From: Pannonibacter tanglangensis
GTDB taxonomy: Bacteria; Pseudomonadota; Alphaproteobacteria; Rhizobiales; Stappiaceae
Direction: 5' to 3' (one strand)
Assembly (NCBI RefSeq): GCF_009915685.1
Contig: NZ_JAABLP010000005.1
DNA length: 64,000 bases
Numbering within the stretch: the first letter of the stretch is position 1; each line of letters opens with the position of its first letter. The position numbers and the translations under genes were made by a program. Below, one piece after another: positions 62,327-64,000 of the stretch. The notes under the pieces are model-generated. The model worked only from the letters and a program-made list of their open reading frames with translations. It did no database searches and was not told the DNA's origin.

Positions 62327-63267
62327 GCTGCGGTTTCCCGCAGCCAGCCAAGGATCAGGTGATGGGCAATCGAGATGCCCGGCGGAATCCGGTGGCCGAG
62401 CGGATGCGTTCCCGCCAGCATGGTCTCGACCTCCGCCCGGTCGCACCAGCGGCAGGCCTCGAGCTCGTCCTGGCCGATGTCGATCTCGGTCGTGAGCGCG
62501 GTGCCGCGGCAGCCCAGCATCAGGTTGGCCGGGAAGGGCCACGGCTGGTTCAGAACGATCGACACGTCGCCGACGCGCACCCGCGATTCCTCGTAGGTCT
62601 CGCGTCGCACCGCTGCCTCGACGGTCTCGCCCGGCTCCATGAACCCGGCGAGGGTCGTGAAGACGCCTTCAACCAGCCGCGGCGGCCGGCCGAGCAGAAC
62701 CTTGTCGCCATGGGTGATGAGCATGATAACCACCGGGTCGGTGCGCGGGAAATGCTGCGCCTGACACGACGGACAGTCGCGACGATAGCCGGCCTCGGCC
62801 AGTGTGGTCCTGTGGCCGCACCGCGAGCAGAACCGGTGGCTCAGATGCCAGTGCATCAGGGCCCGGGTCTGGGCGAGGGCGCCGATGTCTGCCTCCGGCA
62901 GGTCGCCGCGCATGGCCAGGCTGCGCAGGTCGATGACTTCCAGCCCGTCCCGGATCTCCAGGTCTTCCTCGCTGAGGCCGGCGGTGCAGGCAAACAGGGG
63001 GCGTCCCGTCGGCTCCAGTCCGAGAAAGGCCGTCTCCGCCGGATCAAGCCCCAGACGATCCGCATCGGCGCGGCTGTGACGGATGCCGCTGCCGGCGCGC
63101 AGCACCAGCTTTCCAGCGGTCGCAACCACGAAGGCGGCATCCGGCTGCGCCATCAGGCTGCGGAGCCACTCCGGGTCGCCACGGCGTTCGGCGCAGCGGT
63201 CGAGCGGGTTGACGATGAAACTCATGCCGCCCGGCGCGGTGGCCAGGGCGTAGGCGTCCTGCTGCAT
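62323..63267 (-). CDS. nudC: NAD(+) diphosphatase NudC
   Basis: NudC hydrolyses NADH and can remove NAD caps from RNA 5' ends. The 314-residue product has a zinc ribbon (CSRCG near 146 and CPSC near 164), the Nudix box GFMEPGETVEAAVRRETYEE (about 212-231) and the family signature QPWPFP in the form NQPWPFP (about 242-248), where the first Ser is Asn. Its stop overlaps the histidine phosphatase start. It is 21 bp downstream of the HIT gene. Confidence 0.94.
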   Translation of the reverse strand: MQQDAYALATAPGGMSFIVNPLDRCAERRGDPEWLRSLMAQPDAAFVVATAGKLVLRAGSGIRHSRADADRLGLDPAETAFLGLEPTGRPLFACTAGLSEEDLEIRDGLEVIDLRSLAMRGDLPEADIGALAQTRALMHWHLSHRFCSRCGHRTTLAEAGYRRDCPSCQAQHFPRTDPVVIMLITHGDKVLLGRPPRLVEGVFTTLAGFMEPGETVEAAVRRETYEESRVRVGDVSIVLNQPWPFPANLMLGCRGTALTTEIDIGQDELEACRWCDRAEVETMLAGTHPLGHRIPPGISIAHHLILGWLRETAA

Positions 63268-63288
63268 GTCTCTCTCCCTCGGCAGCCG

Positions 63289-63699
63289 TCAGGCGATCAG
63301 CCGGGCGCGCAGCGCGTCAACGAGGCGCTCCTGTGCGGCGGGTTCATAGGGGGTTGCGGGCGCGGCGCCCCAGACGGGACCGGGCCAGGCCGCATCGCTC
63401 CGGAACCGGGCGATCACATGCACGTGCAACTGGGACACCACGTTGCCGAGGGCGCCGATGTTGATCTTGTCGCAGCCGGTGATGCCCTTGAGGGTCTCGG
63501 CGCAGGTGGCGATTTCGGTCATGAGCTGCAGCCGGTCCTCCGGCGCAAGGTCGGTGACCTCGACCAGGTCGCTCTGGCGCGGAATGAGCAGGAGCCAGGG
63601 GTAATTCGCATCCTTCATCAGGCGCACGGCACACAGCGGCAGGTCGGCAACAGGCAGGCTGTCGCCTTCGAGGCGGGGATTGAGGTCGAAGCGGATCAT
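63289..63699 (-). CDS. HIT-family nucleotide-binding protein
   Basis: A 136-residue HIT hydrolase with the HxHxH-type motif in QLHVHVIAR (about 90-98). HIT proteins hydrolyse dinucleotide or nucleoside phosphoramidate bonds; the substrate here is unknown. It is the first gene of a probable HIT-nudC-phosphatase operon dealing with nucleotides. Confidence 0.92.
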   Translation of the reverse strand: MIRFDLNPRLEGDSLPVADLPLCAVRLMKDANYPWLLLIPRQSDLVEVTDLAPEDRLQLMTEIATCAETLKGITGCDKINIGALGNVVSQLHVHVIARFRSDAAWPGPVWGAAPATPYEPAAQERLVDALRARLIA

Positions 63700-63827
63700 G
63701 GCGGGTCCGGTGCGGTGGGGCTGGGCCGGACACTACACCGCAGCCTCGGCCCTTGGCGAGCCGGCGCGCATCACAATCGGCAACGGATTGTCTCCACGGG
63801 CCAGACATCCCTTGCCCCGGAATGCAG

Positions 63828-63855
63828 AAAGGCCCGGGCGCTGGCCCGGGCCTTT
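63828..63855. terminator. Rho-independent terminator of rpsA (bidirectional stem)
   Basis: AAAGGCCCGGGC (63828-63839) and GCCCGGGCCTTT (63844-63855) form a perfect 12-bp stem with a 4-base loop and A/T ends, about 30 bases after the rpsA stop on the minus strand. Confidence 0.85.
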
Positions 63856-63886
63856 CCGTGTTCTGAGCCTGTCGGCCGGATGAGGA

Positions 63887-64000
63887 TCAGTCCTCGTCGC
63901 GGGCCTTGAGGGCTGCGCCGAGGATGTCGCCCAGCGAAGCACCCGAGTCGGACGAACCGTACTGAGCGACGGCTTCCTTCTCTTCCGCGATTTCCAGGGC
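63887..64000 (-). CDS. rpsA: 30S ribosomal protein S1, C-terminal fragment (partial)
   Basis: Only the last 37 codons and the stop are inside the window. The visible residues, ALEIAEEKEAVAQYGSSDSG and then ASLGDILGAALKARDED, match the C-terminus of alphaproteobacterial S1, which binds mRNA on the ribosome. The gene continues past the right edge. It is followed by a strong terminator. Confidence 0.85.
   Translation of the reverse strand, partial: ALEIAEEKEAVAQYGSSDSGASLGDILGAALKARDED

Overview
This window is a gene-dense, high-GC bacterial chromosome segment (roughly two thirds G+C by eye). The gene families and gene order point to an alphaproteobacterium of the Hyphomicrobiales (Rhizobiales). 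The support is the order dnaN-dnaA-(rhodanese)-rpsT-enoyl-CoA hydratase-mutM facing ubiE-ubiB, a Fur/Mur-type regulator inside a tsaB-rimI-fur-plsC-miaB-phoH-ybeY-corC-lnt-xre-metK-trmB run, a membrane-anchored CycM-type cytochrome c next to kdsB, RpoH-type promoters and a CtrA-type box. Genus is not resolved; a Stappia/Pannonibacter-like relative is only a guess.

Layout. 1-5401 (minus): start of dnaN, dnaA, a rhodanese, rpsT, an enoyl-CoA hydratase and mutM, with an unusual AT-rich 638-bp gap between rhodanese and rpsT. 5611-8008 (plus): ubiE-ubiB for ubiquinone. 8012-8752 (minus): alkB. 9124-17001 (plus): a heat-shock block of dnaK, dnaJ, a pmtA-like phospholipid methyltransferase, an FMN reductase, hslV, a ten-helix membrane protein and hslU. 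Three RpoH-like promoters (dnaK, pmtA, hslV) can be read in it. 17129-22268: a UspA protein, an Nfu Fe-S scaffold, a dual-receiver diguanylate cyclase, a LOG-family protein and an Ig-like/LysM envelope protein under a CtrA-type box. 22400-33767: the tsaB-to-trmB tRNA, ribosome, envelope and metal-regulation run. 34030-44575: the rimP-nusA-ylxR-infB-rbfA-truB-rpsO-pnp transcription/translation cluster. 44721-46185: dapB and gpmA. 46429-47474: a divergent DUF2000/Lrp pair. 47529-50247 (minus): kdsB, pheA and a PfkB sugar/nucleoside kinase. 50445-52557: cytochrome c and a CHASE-GGDEF protein. 52670-60378: a Yej-like oligopeptide ABC operon with two binding proteins. 60424-64000 (minus): an MltB-like transglycosylase, a histidine phosphatase, nudC, a HIT hydrolase and the end of rpsA.

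Most of the window is conserved housekeeping DNA. I found no transposase, prophage, CRISPR array, tRNA or rRNA. The unusual signals lie between genes. They are an 83-bp decayed copy of the kinase 3' end that, with the intact copy, brackets the DUF2000/Lrp pair as a direct repeat; a 34-bp hairpin-bearing tandem repeat that starts inside the rimP stop region; patchy low-GC segments in the catalytic half of lnt; an AT-rich stretch with GANTC sites and TTTTCCA motifs near dnaA; and a perfect 8-3-8 palindrome upstream of the dual-receiver cyclase. I see no convincing wholly novel system. The best candidates for new biology are the heat-shock-type promoter on pmtA, the membrane protein embedded between hslV and hslU, and the two-binding-protein peptide transporter.
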